Shown piece by piece: positions 15,293 through 24,610 of a stretch of DNA of 27,758 nt (position 1 is the first letter of the stretch; the number at the start of each line of letters is the position of its first letter). The notes beneath the pieces are model-generated. The model saw only the letters and a list, made by a program, of their open reading frames with translations. It was not told the origin of the DNA and did no database searches. The stretch comes from an uncultured Blautia sp. (GTDB lineage Bacteria > Bacillota > Clostridia > Lachnospirales > Lachnospiraceae). The stretch spans positions 1 through 27,758 of the forward strand of contig UQMI01000045.1 in assembly GCA_900542045.1 (NCBI GenBank), read 5' to 3'. Both the position numbers and the translations under genes were made by a program.

Positions 15293-16306
15293 ATGATAAT
15301 AACGAGAGAATCCCTGATGGCCACAGGAAAGTATAAAGTGGAACTGGTGCCGGAAGAGCTGGATCTGGATGAGAAGCTGACCGATACCAGCCTGGCGGGA
15401 AGGACCCTGTATTCGCTGGTCAGTGCGGGAACAGAGATCAATGGATATTATGAAAATGTATTTGACTGGCCCTATCCCATTGCCATGGGCTACTCTGCCG
15501 TATTTCAGGCAGAGCACGTGGGGGAGAAGGTGACTGGATTTAAGCCGGGAGATCTGGTATTTTCCTCCGGGATCCACAGCTCTTATCAGGTGGTGGATTA
15601 TCGGGAGGCAGTGAAAGTGCCGGAGAATGTAAAACCCCAGGAAGCCCTGTTTGCCAGGATGGCAGGCATCAGTATGGCGACTCTGCAGTTTACCGGGATC
15701 AAACCGCCGGAGCTGGTTCTGGTCATGGGCCTGGGATGTGTGGGGCTGATGGCGGCGGAATGCTTCCAGCTCTGCGGATATCCGGTGATAGCTGTTGAGC
15801 CCAATGCCCACCGCCGGGAGATTGCCATGGAAAATGGAGTGGAGCATGTATTTGCTCAGGCGCCCCTGGAGGATCCCGCTTATGCGAAAAAAATTGGTCT
15901 GGTGCTGGAATGCTCCGGATTCGAGTCCGCTGTGCTGGATGGCTGCAATATGGTCCGGCCGGGAGGTGAGATTTCCGTGATCGGTGTTCCCTGGAAGAAG
16001 AATACGGATCTTTCTGCCCATGAAATCTTAAACCGGGTATTCTACAATTTTGTGAAGATTTATTCCGGCTGGGAGCATCAGGTTCCGCTGCGGGAATACC
16101 TGGAGCATCCGGTGCTGGGAGAAACCCATTATCTGGGCATCAGCGGGATTACCAATTACAAAAGAGCCATGGAATTTCTGGCTCAGGAGAAAATACTGCT
16201 GAAAGATCAGTATGAGATACGGTCTTATACCGAGGGTCAGTCCATTTATGACGATATTTATCGGAAAGTGACAAAGGCCGGATCTGTGATCATCAGCTGG
16301 GAATAA
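15293..16306 (+). CDS. Zinc-independent MDR-family dehydrogenase
   Basis: A 337-residue medium-chain dehydrogenase/reductase. The NAD(P)-binding Rossmann motif GLGCVG is at 146-151. The catalytic zinc ligands of alcohol dehydrogenases are not in their usual places: the CGTD region reads SAGTE (44-48) and the GHE region reads GYSAV (66-70). This is the SAGTE/GYS type of MDR protein, so hydride transfer without catalytic zinc is likely. The start overlaps the preceding permease region tightly: AGAGG lies at the upstream stop, seven bases before ATG. GH2 beta-galactosidase follows after three bases. It probably oxidises or reduces a sugar or glycoside hydroxyl; the substrate is not known. Confidence 0.85.
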   Translation: MIITRESLMATGKYKVELVPEELDLDEKLTDTSLAGRTLYSLVSAGTEINGYYENVFDWPYPIAMGYSAVFQAEHVGEKVTGFKPGDLVFSSGIHSSYQVVDYREAVKVPENVKPQEALFARMAGISMATLQFTGIKPPELVLVMGLGCVGLMAAECFQLCGYPVIAVEPNAHRREIAMENGVEHVFAQAPLEDPAYAKKIGLVLECSGFESAVLDGCNMVRPGGEISVIGVPWKKNTDLSAHEILNRVFYNFVKIYSGWEHQVPLREYLEHPVLGETHYLGISGITNYKRAMEFLAQEKILLKDQYEIRSYTEGQSIYDDIYRKVTKAGSVIISWE

Positions 16307-19474
<3,168 letters not shown>

Positions 19475-19496
19475 TAAAACCCTCAAGGTCAGATCA

Positions 19497-19517
19497 CGCC
19501 TGTGCCTGACACAGGCG
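19497..19517 (+). other. Intercistronic hairpin before VOC protein 2
   Basis: A perfect 8-bp stem CGCCTGTG/CACAGGCG (19497-19504, 19510-19517) with a five-base loop sits 42 bases before the VOC 2 start and 22 bases past the GH2 stop. There is no T-run. Confidence 0.7.
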
Positions 19518-19558
19518 GGTATGGCCGCAGAAAGGAAAAAAGAGAGGAGACAGAGAAT

Positions 19559-20020
19559 ATGCTGGAAATGATGAAGGATCAGAAATTTGCACAGATGGCT
19601 TTTGTGGTCCGGGATGTGGAAAAAGCCAAGACAGAATTTTCCCGGCTATTTGGCTTCAAAGAAGTTCCTCCCACCTGTGATCTGGGTCCGGTGGAGACGG
19701 CGAAAACAGAATACAAAGGAAGGCCGGCACCAGAAATTGAATGTAAAATTGCGTATTTTGATTTTGAAAATATACAGATTGAACTGATGGAGCCCAATGA
19801 GGTCCCCAGCGCCTGGAGAGACTGGCTGGATGCCCATGGGGAAAGTCTGCACCATGTATCATTTTTTGTAACCAGTACCAGGGAGCGGATCCGGGAACTG
19901 GAAGAAAAGGGAATGGAACTGGTGCAGCAGGGGGATTTCGCCGATGGCAGCGGCTGCTATGCCTATCTGGATACCAAAGGAAAGCTTCCCTGTCTCATTG
20001 AGCTTCTGGAAAATTATTGA
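19559..20020 (+). CDS. VOC-superfamily protein 2 (glyoxalase/epimerase-like)
   Basis: A 153-residue paralogue of VOC protein 1. The ATG at 19559 is chosen because AGAGGAGA precedes it and it gives the same length as the paralogue. Three metal ligands are conserved: E75 (IQIELME), H99 (LHHVSFF) and E148 (LIELLEN). The first ligand is Q12 in place of histidine. Gln is also found at this position in human glyoxalase I (zinc), while E. coli has His (nickel), so the site is probably still metal-binding but may use a different metal or substrate. It shares LDAHGE with VOC 1. It lies between the beta-galactosidase and a zinc dehydrogenase, implying a pathway-specific isomerase, epimerase or lyase role. 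Confidence 0.83.
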   Translation: MLEMMKDQKFAQMAFVVRDVEKAKTEFSRLFGFKEVPPTCDLGPVETAKTEYKGRPAPEIECKIAYFDFENIQIELMEPNEVPSAWRDWLDAHGESLHHVSFFVTSTRERIRELEEKGMELVQQGDFADGSGCYAYLDTKGKLPCLIELLENY

Positions 20021-20073
20021 AGCGGCCTGGGAATTTGGAAAATGTTTCATTTATGTGTGGAGGACTGGAAAAA

Positions 20074-21042
20074 ATGACAGGAAAAGTAGCAGTGCTGCTG
20101 GAACCGGGCAAATTTGAGATCCAGCAGAGAGAGATTGAGATAGAAGAAGATGAGGTACTGGTGAAGGTGGCCTCCTGTGGCCTGTGCAATTGGGAAAAAG
20201 GATTCTTCACCGGTGTTCTGGAAGGGGCTCCCTGTACTTTGGGTCATGAGTGGGCCGGTATTGTGGAAGAATGCGGTGCAAAAGTGACCCGGCTGAAAGC
20301 CGGAGATCATGTGGCTGTTTTTCCTGACCGGCTAAGCGGATTTGCTCAATATGCGGCGGTGAAAGAAGAAAGTTGCTTTTTATTGGACCCTTCGGTAAAT
20401 ATTTATGAAGGCTTTGCGGAGCCGGTAAAGTGTGTGACCACAGTGCTGCGCAGTGCGGCGCCGGAAGCGGGAGACTACGGTGTGGTGCTGGGATGCGGCC
20501 CCATGGGATTGTGGTGCATCCAGGCCCTGGCGGGAAAGATGCTGGCCGGTCTGATCGCCATTGACATTGATGACGGCAAACTGCAGGCGGCTGCCGGCTA
20601 CGGAGCCACCCATCGGATCAATTCAGCAAAGGAAAATGCAGAGGAAAAGATCCGGGAAATCACCGGAGGACACATGGCGGATTTTGTGATTGAAGGGACA
20701 GGAATCCCTTCTATGGTGTCTTTTGGAAGTACGCTTCTCCGTACGGGGAGAGGCAGAATGGTGTTGATGAGTTATTATGAGAGCAATGTGGAGAATTACG
20801 ATTTCCGGCCTCTGGCGGATAAGGGTGCCATTGTGTTAAATCCCCAGCCTTCGTTTTCGGAAGATGGAAGGGAGGATACCAGGCGGGCAGTTGCCCTGAT
20901 CAACAATGGCACATTTAATCAGAAAGAGATCATAACCCACCGGTTTTCGCTGGATGAGATCCAGTCTGCATTTGAGGCCCTTGTTCATAAACCGGAAGGA
21001 TATATAAAAGGAATCGTGATCTGCAATGAAGATCTGGTATAG
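20074..21042 (+). CDS. Zinc-dependent MDR dehydrogenase (alcohol/polyol dehydrogenase-like)
   Basis: A 322-residue medium-chain dehydrogenase. Likely catalytic zinc ligands are visible: C35 in SCGLCNWE, H58-E59 in LGHEWAG and E116 in FAEPVKC. The Rossmann motif is GCGPMG at 140-145. The four-cysteine structural zinc loop is missing: the segment reads FPDRLSGFAQYAAV, so the protein is shorter than typical ADHs. This resembles sorbitol, threonine or galactitol dehydrogenase relatives. Start 20074 is preferred because GGAGG lies 10 bases upstream, while earlier in-frame starts at 20017 and 20053 lack a site and the first would overlap VOC 2. It likely catalyses NAD(P)-linked oxidation of a sugar or polyol from the operon. 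Confidence 0.87.
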   Translation: MTGKVAVLLEPGKFEIQQREIEIEEDEVLVKVASCGLCNWEKGFFTGVLEGAPCTLGHEWAGIVEECGAKVTRLKAGDHVAVFPDRLSGFAQYAAVKEESCFLLDPSVNIYEGFAEPVKCVTTVLRSAAPEAGDYGVVLGCGPMGLWCIQALAGKMLAGLIAIDIDDGKLQAAAGYGATHRINSAKENAEEKIREITGGHMADFVIEGTGIPSMVSFGSTLLRTGRGRMVLMSYYESNVENYDFRPLADKGAIVLNPQPSFSEDGREDTRRAVALINNGTFNQKEIITHRFSLDEIQSAFEALVHKPEGYIKGIVICNEDLV

Positions 21043-21077
21043 ATAAAACAATAGCAGGGGAAAAAGGTAGAAGCCCC

Positions 21078-21131
21078 ATGAGCATGCTCATAAGCTGAGC
21101 AGAGGCCACGATCCGGCTGTGCCTGTGCAGC
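21078..21131 (+). other. Structured leader before the Gfo/Idh gene
   Basis: The gap of 140 bases holds a perfect 14-bp palindrome ATGAGCATGCTCAT (21078-21091). The right part can pair differently as GCTCA/TGAGC (21086-21090 with 21096-21100). A second hairpin, GCTGTG with TGCAGC (21116-21121, 21126-21131, two wobbles), follows. GGAGGAGA precedes the gene start. Confidence 0.4.
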
Positions 21132-21182
21132 GGCAGATAACAAATCCTGGAACCCTGTTGCCTGATGGAGGAGAGACATATC

Positions 21183-22370
21183 ATGGAAGAACTGAGAAAA
21201 GTAAAAACGGCCATTGTGGGCTGCGGGATGATCAGTACAATTTACTGCAAAAACCTGGTGAATCTGTTTTCAATCATCGATGTGGTGGCTGTCTGCGATA
21301 TGAATGAAGAGGCGGCCAAAACCAGAGCAGAGCAGTTTCAGATTCCGCAGATCCTCACTTTGGATGAGGTTTGCGCATCCGATGAAATTGAACTGGCGGT
21401 AAATCTTACGGGACCGTCTGCCCATTATGATGTAATTAAGAAGCTTCTACTGGCCGGAAAGCATGTTTACACAGAAAAACTGTTGTGTTTTGATCTGGAA
21501 GAGGGAAAAGAACTGGTACAGATTGCAGAAGAAAAGCATCTGTATCTGGGTGTGGCGCCGGATACTTTCCTGGGCGCCGGCCTGCAGACAGCCAGAAAGA
21601 TGATCGACAATGGATTCATCGGCCGGCCCACTTCCTGCCAGGCGGCTATTAATCGAAACCAGCCGCTGAATTCTGAAAAATTTGGTTATATTCGTTATAA
21701 CGGCGGCTCCTTCCCCTATGATGTGGGTGTATATTATATCACGGCGTTATTGGGGCTGTTGGGACCGGTGAAACAGATCGCCGGATTTACGGCCCCTGCG
21801 CCCGCCCACCAGGGACGGCTAATCTGGAACGGCAATTATGGAAAAGAATGGGACTTGGAAGGAAGTAATGTTCAGGGAGGTTCCCTTCTGTTTGCCAATG
21901 GGGTGATCGGCAGCATCCTGTTCGATGGCACCAGTATCGATGAAGAACATCCCTATCTGGTGATCTATGGTACAGAAGGAATTTTGTATCTGGGAGATCC
22001 CAACCGATATGACGGGAAAGTGAAACTGGTCCGTTCCGGAGAGGAAAGTGCGGTGATTCCTTTCACTCATGGATTTAAGGGAACTCCGCTGTATGGAGAA
22101 CCTACGCCCTTTGATTGGGGCGGTCACAGAGGCGTGGGTGTGGCAGAGATGGCCTGGAGCATGCGCCTTGGCAGAGCGCCCAGAGCCAGTAAGGAAATGG
22201 GATTGCACACCCTGGAGCTCCTCACAGGATTGGATGTGGCCAGCGCGAAAGGGTGTACTTATACCATGACTTCCACCTTTGATCAGCCCCGGCCTCTGCC
22301 CACCGGTTATCCGATGGAAGAACTGGGCGGATTTCTTCGGGCAGACGCGGAGATGGCTCTGACATTCTGA
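21183..22370 (+). CDS. Gfo/Idh/MocA-family oxidoreductase
   Basis: A 395-residue NAD(P)-dependent sugar oxidoreductase. The N-terminal Rossmann domain starts with GCGMIS (13-18). VYTEKL (95-100) is the position of the family EKP motif, with Leu replacing Pro, so the catalytic lysine K99 is kept. The C-terminal domain has GGSFPYDVGVYYITALLG at about 174-191, matching the family GGG-D-GxY region. The start 21183 has GGAGGAGA nine bases before it; the longer start at 21165 would lie inside that site. Members oxidise sugar or inositol hydroxyls, often to 3-keto sugars, or reduce them. As last gene of the operon, it probably works with the two MDR dehydrogenases. Substrate unknown. Confidence 0.88.
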   Translation: MEELRKVKTAIVGCGMISTIYCKNLVNLFSIIDVVAVCDMNEEAAKTRAEQFQIPQILTLDEVCASDEIELAVNLTGPSAHYDVIKKLLLAGKHVYTEKLLCFDLEEGKELVQIAEEKHLYLGVAPDTFLGAGLQTARKMIDNGFIGRPTSCQAAINRNQPLNSEKFGYIRYNGGSFPYDVGVYYITALLGLLGPVKQIAGFTAPAPAHQGRLIWNGNYGKEWDLEGSNVQGGSLLFANGVIGSILFDGTSIDEEHPYLVIYGTEGILYLGDPNRYDGKVKLVRSGEESAVIPFTHGFKGTPLYGEPTPFDWGGHRGVGVAEMAWSMRLGRAPRASKEMGLHTLELLTGLDVASAKGCTYTMTSTFDQPRPLPTGYPMEELGGFLRADAEMALTF

Positions 22371-22396
22371 GCCGGATAGGAGAAGGCTTTTGTTTT

Positions 22397-22477
22397 CTAA
22401 CTATCAAGAGCGACTTATAATCAGAAAAAAACGATTCATGACTATAAAAAGCGATTCCTAACTATCAAGAACGATAA
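22397..22477. repeat. Degenerate 20-bp tandem repeat, four units
   Basis: Units start at 22397, 22417, 22438 and 22458, with lengths 20, 21, 20 and 20. Units 1 and 4 share CTAACTATCAAGA; units 2 and 3 end in CGATTC. The consensus is approximately MTRACTATMAARARCGAYTY. Units are directly adjacent with no spacers, so it is not a CRISPR array. Confidence 0.65.
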
Positions 22478-22559
22478 GCAGGGGGCGGGGAATTCCGGAT
22501 TCTCATTGAACCCGGAGAATAAAACTGACAGACAGAAAATTTATAGATACCTTCTTTCT

Positions 22560-22605
22560 GAAAAAGAGACATTGACCGTGGTGTGACGGGGAATGTCTCT
22601 TTTTC
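22560..22605 (+). terminator. Terminator of the sugar operon
   Basis: A perfect 14-bp stem (22560-22573 with 22592-22605) encloses an 18-base loop. The right arm ends in TTTTTC and the left begins GAAAAA, so it could work on both strands. It lies about 190 bases past the last operon gene. Confidence 0.85.
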
Positions 22606-22637
22606 GATGAATGAAAAGTAGCTAGGAGATGTCTCTG

Positions 22638-22789
22638 TTACAAAGTAAAGTCATCCATGGAGTTCTCCAATACTGCGATAGAGGGAATACCACCCCAGAT
22701 CATACATTGTCCATTGAAAATACGGCGCGTATCTGAGGGATAATAGCGCAGAGCGACAACATTCCTTGCTGTCGCCCCGCCTTTGCTAT
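22638..22789 (-). pseudogene. Probable 3'-end remnant of a uroporphyrinogen decarboxylase-family gene
   Basis: The minus strand reads, in one open frame to a TAA at 22638-22640, a peptide with TRRIFNGQCMIWGGIPSIAV and then LENSMDDFTL. The IWGGIPS core resembles C-terminal parts of URO-D/methyltransferase-family proteins. About 50 codons remain. There is no start or full domain, and the frame is cut by the end of the neighbouring small gene. It looks like the tail of a deleted gene. Identification is from motif memory only. Confidence 0.4.
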
Positions 22790-23065
22790 TTATTGAATAT
22801 CTTTTGCCTTCATTTTATCAATTTCAGATTTTTCATATTTCGCGGATTTAGAATATCCTATGAACCACACGATAATAATAGCTACCAAACAAATAATTCC
22901 TGTGATTATGTACTCTGTCGTTTTTTCTCGAAGACTTATTGTAATAAATAGCGCAGTCATGACAAGAGGAATAATAGCTCCTAAAACTTTCTTTTTTCGT
23001 ATGCCCCAATAAAATTGTGCTGCCAATATAGCAAACGTTATAATCAAAACAATCAATGCTCTCAT
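22790..23065 (-). CDS. Small three-helix membrane protein, paralogue 2
   Basis: A 91-residue protein not recognised by name. Three hydrophobic helices lie at about 3-21, 27-45 and 51-69, followed by a charged cytoplasmic tail ending in SEIDKMKAKDIQ. It shares size, layout and the tail motif IDKMKAKD with the upstream gene, so the two are tandem duplicates. GAAGGAG is nine bases before the ATG. It is the last gene of a three-gene minus-strand module led by a DUF2089-like HTH protein, with a 21-base gap to its paralogue. Codons are AT-richer than in the flanking operons. A regulatory or stress-sensing membrane role is possible but unproven. Confidence 0.8.
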   Translation of the reverse strand: MRALIVLIITFAILAAQFYWGIRKKKVLGAIIPLVMTALFITISLREKTTEYIITGIICLVAIIIVWFIGYSKSAKYEKSEIDKMKAKDIQ

Positions 23066-23086
23066 AGTCCATTCTCCTTCATGTGC

Positions 23087-23362
23087 TTACATATCCTTTG
23101 CTTTCATTTTGTCAATTTCTTTTTTCTTTGCTTCCTGATGTCCTTGAATCCAAAACAGGAAAAAAATAAGGGTCGGGAAAACAATCATTTTCCAGTCTTC
23201 TCCCAAACTGATTTTCCCGTTGAAAAATAAAAATATAAGTAATGCAATCCACAAAAGCGGAATAATGCCGCCTAAATACCAAAATTTAGGACTTCTTCGG
23301 CACAACCAGACATGAAGTATAATGACAACGATCGCAAGAACCAATGTGACGGCGGTATTCAT
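23087..23362 (-). CDS. Small three-helix membrane protein, paralogue 1
   Basis: A 91-residue protein of unknown function. Helices at about 3-19, 28-46 and 58-72 are followed by a basic/acidic tail, KKKEIDKMKAKDM. The ATG overlaps the stop of the HTH gene (ATGA), so translation is coupled to the putative regulator, and AAAGGAG precedes it. The tail matches the paralogue downstream almost exactly, while the membrane part has diverged. That points to a tail that binds a shared partner, possibly the HTH protein. This is an inference. Confidence 0.8.
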   Translation of the reverse strand: MNTAVTLVLAIVVIILHVWLCRRSPKFWYLGGIIPLLWIALLIFLFFNGKISLGEDWKMIVFPTLIFFLFWIQGHQEAKKKEIDKMKAKDM

Positions 23363-23661
23363 GATGTTTTCTCCTTTTCCTGTTTATATTTTTCGATAAT
23401 GATTTTGGCTGTTTCCAAATCAATCCGGGAGTCAACGGCTAATCCTTTGATAAATGCTGAAAATGGTTCTTCCTCCTTTTGGTCGCTCAATTCAATTTTT
23501 TGAATGAGCTTATCCAGTCTAAGCCGGACTGTCGGATAAGAAACTTCATACAAACGTGCAATCTCTTTCAATGAACCTGATTTTAAAACAAAGTTCTTTA
23601 GAAAGGTTACGTCCTCCGGTTCTAATGCAAGTATCCATTGCGGGATTTTATCTATCTCCAA
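23359..23661 (-). CDS. DUF2089-like helix-turn-helix regulator
   Basis: A 100-residue protein. Residues about 8-55 match the DUF2089 pattern: LEPEDVTFLKNFVLKSGSLK followed by EIARLYEVSYPTVRLRLDKL, where the second part is a helix-turn-helix. The remaining C-terminal half is acidic and helical. The start is TTG at 23661 with AAAGGAAG upstream; no better ATG is in frame. It heads the minus-strand module with two small membrane proteins and overlaps the next gene by four bases. A 14-bp inverted repeat brackets its promoter, so autoregulation is likely. Membrane sequestration by the coupled membrane proteins would be a plausible mode of control. Confidence 0.82.
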   Translation of the reverse strand: MEIDKIPQWILALEPEDVTFLKNFVLKSGSLKEIARLYEVSYPTVRLRLDKLIQKIELSDQKEEEPFSAFIKGLAVDSRIDLETAKIIIEKYKQEKEKTS

Positions 23662-23677
23662 ATCAATCTTCCTTTCT

Positions 23678-23727
23678 TATTGACTTTAATTATATTAAAT
23701 ATAACATAAATAAAATTAAAGTCAATA
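23678..23727. promoter_or_regulatory. 14-bp inverted repeat bracketing the HTH-module promoter
   Basis: TATTGACTTTAATT (23678-23691) and its exact complement at 23714-23727 are separated by 22 bases. The right arm contains the -35 box of the minus-strand promoter; the left arm covers the expected start point. This is a typical layout for a repressor that binds two sites. Confidence 0.7.
23698..23725 (-). promoter_or_regulatory. Promoter of the HTH-membrane protein module
   Basis: On the minus strand TTGACT (23720-23725) and TATATT (23698-23703) are 16 bp apart in AT-rich DNA. The start would be near 23691, about 30 bases before the TTG start codon. Confidence 0.65.
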
Positions 23728-24076
23728 GAAAAATAATTTTTAAGAATAATGTTGGATTTTTCTTACAAGGTGAATGGCCGCAAAACGGCCAGAGAGGGGA
23801 TAGGGGTGATAAATAACATGAAGTTTTGCGATTTTCGCTGAAGTGGAAGCCCAAATCTAGTGCTTCTGTGCATTCAAATACAAAATTTCTCCGGATTTTA
23901 CTGCATCCCAGGCCTGCTTCCCTTTTACTTTGCAAATCCTGGAGATGGCAGTGTGATTGTATAGCAAGAAGGCCCAGGCTTCCTTATCGTTTGGCCATTT
24001 CTAGCTGAGGATAACAGAATGCGGTGAATTTTCCTGGTGGAGATCGTTTGACGGAAACTCAAAGGAACCCCTCTCC
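23728..24076. other. Intergenic DNA without a recognisable gene
   Basis: A hairpin TGGCCG/CGGCCA is at 23775-23791. The following 250 bases are less AT-rich than the module on the left. A plus-strand open frame (23826-24008) and a minus-strand one (23690-23935) both lack a ribosome site and family features. The stretch could be a dispersed intergenic repeat or a decayed gene, but this cannot be told here. Confidence 0.45.
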
Positions 24077-24104
24077 TTGACAAACCAGAAAACAAGAATA
24101 TAAT
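24077..24104 (+). promoter_or_regulatory. Consensus promoter of the MarR-MATE operon
   Basis: TTGACA (24077-24082) and TATAAT (24099-24104) are both perfect, 16 bp apart. The start should be near 24111, about 53 bases before the MarR ATG. Confidence 0.85.
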
Positions 24105-24120
24105 AATCGGTGGAAAGTTT

Positions 24121-24146
24121 TTTTTAGAACAGTTTTTTATAGAACA
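24121..24146 (+). promoter_or_regulatory. Direct repeat in the MarR leader; possible operator
   Basis: TAGAACA occurs at 24125-24131 and again at 24140-24146, each preceded by a T-run, 15 bp apart. It lies just after the transcription start, where a repressor could block elongation. MarR sites are usually palindromic, so the assignment is weak. Confidence 0.35.
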
Positions 24147-24163
24147 ACATAGGGAGGGAGATC

Positions 24164-24610
24164 ATGAATACAACAGATTTTCTTGTGAGTATCCGGCTGG
24201 TCATCAAGTTTCATGAGAGTATGCTGAAGGATATCTGCGAGGAATACCATCTGTCTTTGATCGAAGCCAATATTATCAGTTTCCTGTACAATAATCCTGG
24301 AAAGGATACGGCGGGAGATATTGTGGAGCTTCGCATGCTGTCCAAGGGAAATGTGTCCAGGGCAGTGGAAGAGCTGATACAGAAATCTCTTCTGTCCCGG
24401 CGGCCGGATACGGCTGACCGCAGAAAAATCCATTTGTCATTACAGCCCAAAGCTCGTCCCATCACCGATACTCTGGAAGGGATGAAGAAAGAATACAGCA
24501 AAGTATTGTTTCACGGATTAAGTGAAGAAGAAATTCAGGAATTTCATTACCTGAGCGAACGGATCAAAGAAAATGCACAGAATGCCATGAAAAGGAGAGA
24601 GAATAAATGA
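24164..24610 (+). CDS. MarR-family transcriptional regulator
   Basis: A 148-residue winged helix-turn-helix protein of normal MarR length. The recognition helix region is MLSKGNVSRAVEELIQKSLL at about 58-77, followed by the wing RRPDTADRRKIHLSL at about 78-92 with the typical D-R-R pattern. The flanking helices form the dimer interface. GGGAGGGAG precedes the ATG. It overlaps the MATE exporter gene by four bases. MarR proteins often repress an adjacent efflux pump until a toxic ligand binds, and the consensus promoter with a repeat directly downstream fits that role. The ligand is unknown. Confidence 0.9.
   Translation: MNTTDFLVSIRLVIKFHESMLKDICEEYHLSLIEANIISFLYNNPGKDTAGDIVELRMLSKGNVSRAVEELIQKSLLSRRPDTADRRKIHLSLQPKARPITDTLEGMKKEYSKVLFHGLSEEEIQEFHYLSERIKENAQNAMKRRENK

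Larger units (their letters stand above)
22371..22789. other. Intergenic region after the sugar operon
   Basis: This gap contains, in order, a degenerate 20-base tandem repeat (22397-22477), the operon terminator (22560-22605) and a likely gene remnant on the minus strand (22638-22789). No intact gene was seen. It marks the border to AT-richer DNA. Confidence 0.7.

Noticed and set aside
14305..15441. Long minus-strand open frame opposite permease 2 (378 codons)
   Set aside because: Product is a His/Gly/Gln-rich low-complexity translation, typical of antisense to a hydrophobic membrane protein gene.
20017..20073. Longer N-terminus for the zinc MDR dehydrogenase
   Set aside because: The extension overlaps the VOC 2 stop, has no ribosome site, and homologous MDR proteins begin near the later ATG.
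22397..22477. Possible CRISPR array
   Set aside because: Units are 20 bp, degenerate and directly adjacent. There are no spacers and no cas genes.
23818..23841. Seven-codon leader peptide (MKFCDFR)
   Set aside because: A G-rich stretch precedes the ATG, but no promoter or attenuator follows, so it is probably chance.
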